The notes under the pieces are model-generated. The model was given only the letters and a program-made list of their open reading frames with translations. It did no database searches and had not been told where the DNA came from. 64,000 bases of DNA from Streptomyces cucumeris. GTDB lineage: Bacteria; Actinomycetota; Actinomycetes; Streptomycetales; Streptomycetaceae. The stretch is from the NCBI RefSeq assembly GCF_024295805.1, contig NZ_JANCLX010000001.1:508472-572471 (forward strand), written 5' to 3'. Shown here piece by piece: positions 63,923 through 64,000 of this stretch; position 1 is the stretch's first letter, and the number at the start of each line of letters is the position of its first letter. The position numbers were made by a program, and so were the translations under genes.

Positions 63923-64000
63923 ATGCGGGGGGGGGGGGGGGGGGGGGCCCCCCCGCCCACCATGGCGGGAAGGGGTGGGGGGGAATGGAAGTACCACCCC
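63923..64000. other. Poly-G/poly-C run at the right edge
   Basis: Twenty-one G (63927-63947) are followed by seven C and a G-rich stretch. No gene or promoter is visible although a snapalysin leader should be here. This is most likely low-quality or contig-end sequence. Confidence 0.6.

Overview
The window is about 72% GC, with high-GC third codon positions, GTG/ATG starts and tightly overlapping genes. It carries a spore-pigment (whiE-type) type II polyketide operon, snapalysin, XRE/DUF397 pairs, SpoIIE-type phosphatases and TTA codons confined to special genes. All of this points to a Streptomyces chromosome. I found no tRNA, rRNA, CRISPR array or intact transposase.

Left part (1-15.2 kb): a stress and signalling neighbourhood. 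It holds a partial DUF2795 gene, a holin-like membrane protein, a large catalase (KatE/HPII type) behind a thiamine-diphosphate enzyme and an F420-type LLM oxidoreductase, a SigB/SigF-family sigma factor, a PAS-GAF sensor, an ANTAR regulator, a hemerythrin-like protein, a PLP-fold protein that lacks the catalytic lysine, a metallo-hydrolase, a secreted beta-helix protein and an O-methyltransferase.

15.4-26 kb: a class F sortase sits next to a secreted, tail-anchored protein. It is followed on the minus strand by one ten-gene unit reading SchA/CurD protein, cupin, KS-alpha, chain-length factor, ACP, aromatase, TcmI-type cyclase, fused acetyl-CoA carboxyltransferase, biotin carrier protein and biotin carboxylase. 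Almost every junction overlaps or is a few bases long, so substrate supply (malonyl-CoA) and polyketide assembly look like one transcription unit.

26-31.3 kb: housekeeping-like genes (DedA, metallo-hydrolase, GNAT, M19 dipeptidase, YihY, HATPase). A 167-bp hairpin MITE lies directly upstream of the dipeptidase.

31.4-45.6 kb: a polymorphic toxin island. A secreted LamG protein is translationally coupled to a 2286-residue RHS protein with a Hint (pretoxin) domain and an EndoU-like C-terminal toxin, followed by a candidate immunity gene and a terminator. Downstream lie a decayed XRE gene, two small genes, and an orphan second toxin/immunity cassette that starts with a copy of the Hint tail. Both orphan genes are broken by frameshifts. 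The two large genes carry TTA codons, so their translation should depend on bldA.

45.6-64 kb: a thioesterase with its own promoter, two secreted proteins (DUF3103; M9 collagenase-like), an RpiR-family regulator followed by unusual AT-rich palindromes, two divergent multi-domain SpoIIE phosphatases (one fused transcriptionally to a XylF/G/H-type sugar ABC transporter), an XRE-DUF397-HATPase (whiJ-like) locus, and snapalysin at the right edge, next to a poly-G/poly-C run that looks like an assembly artefact.
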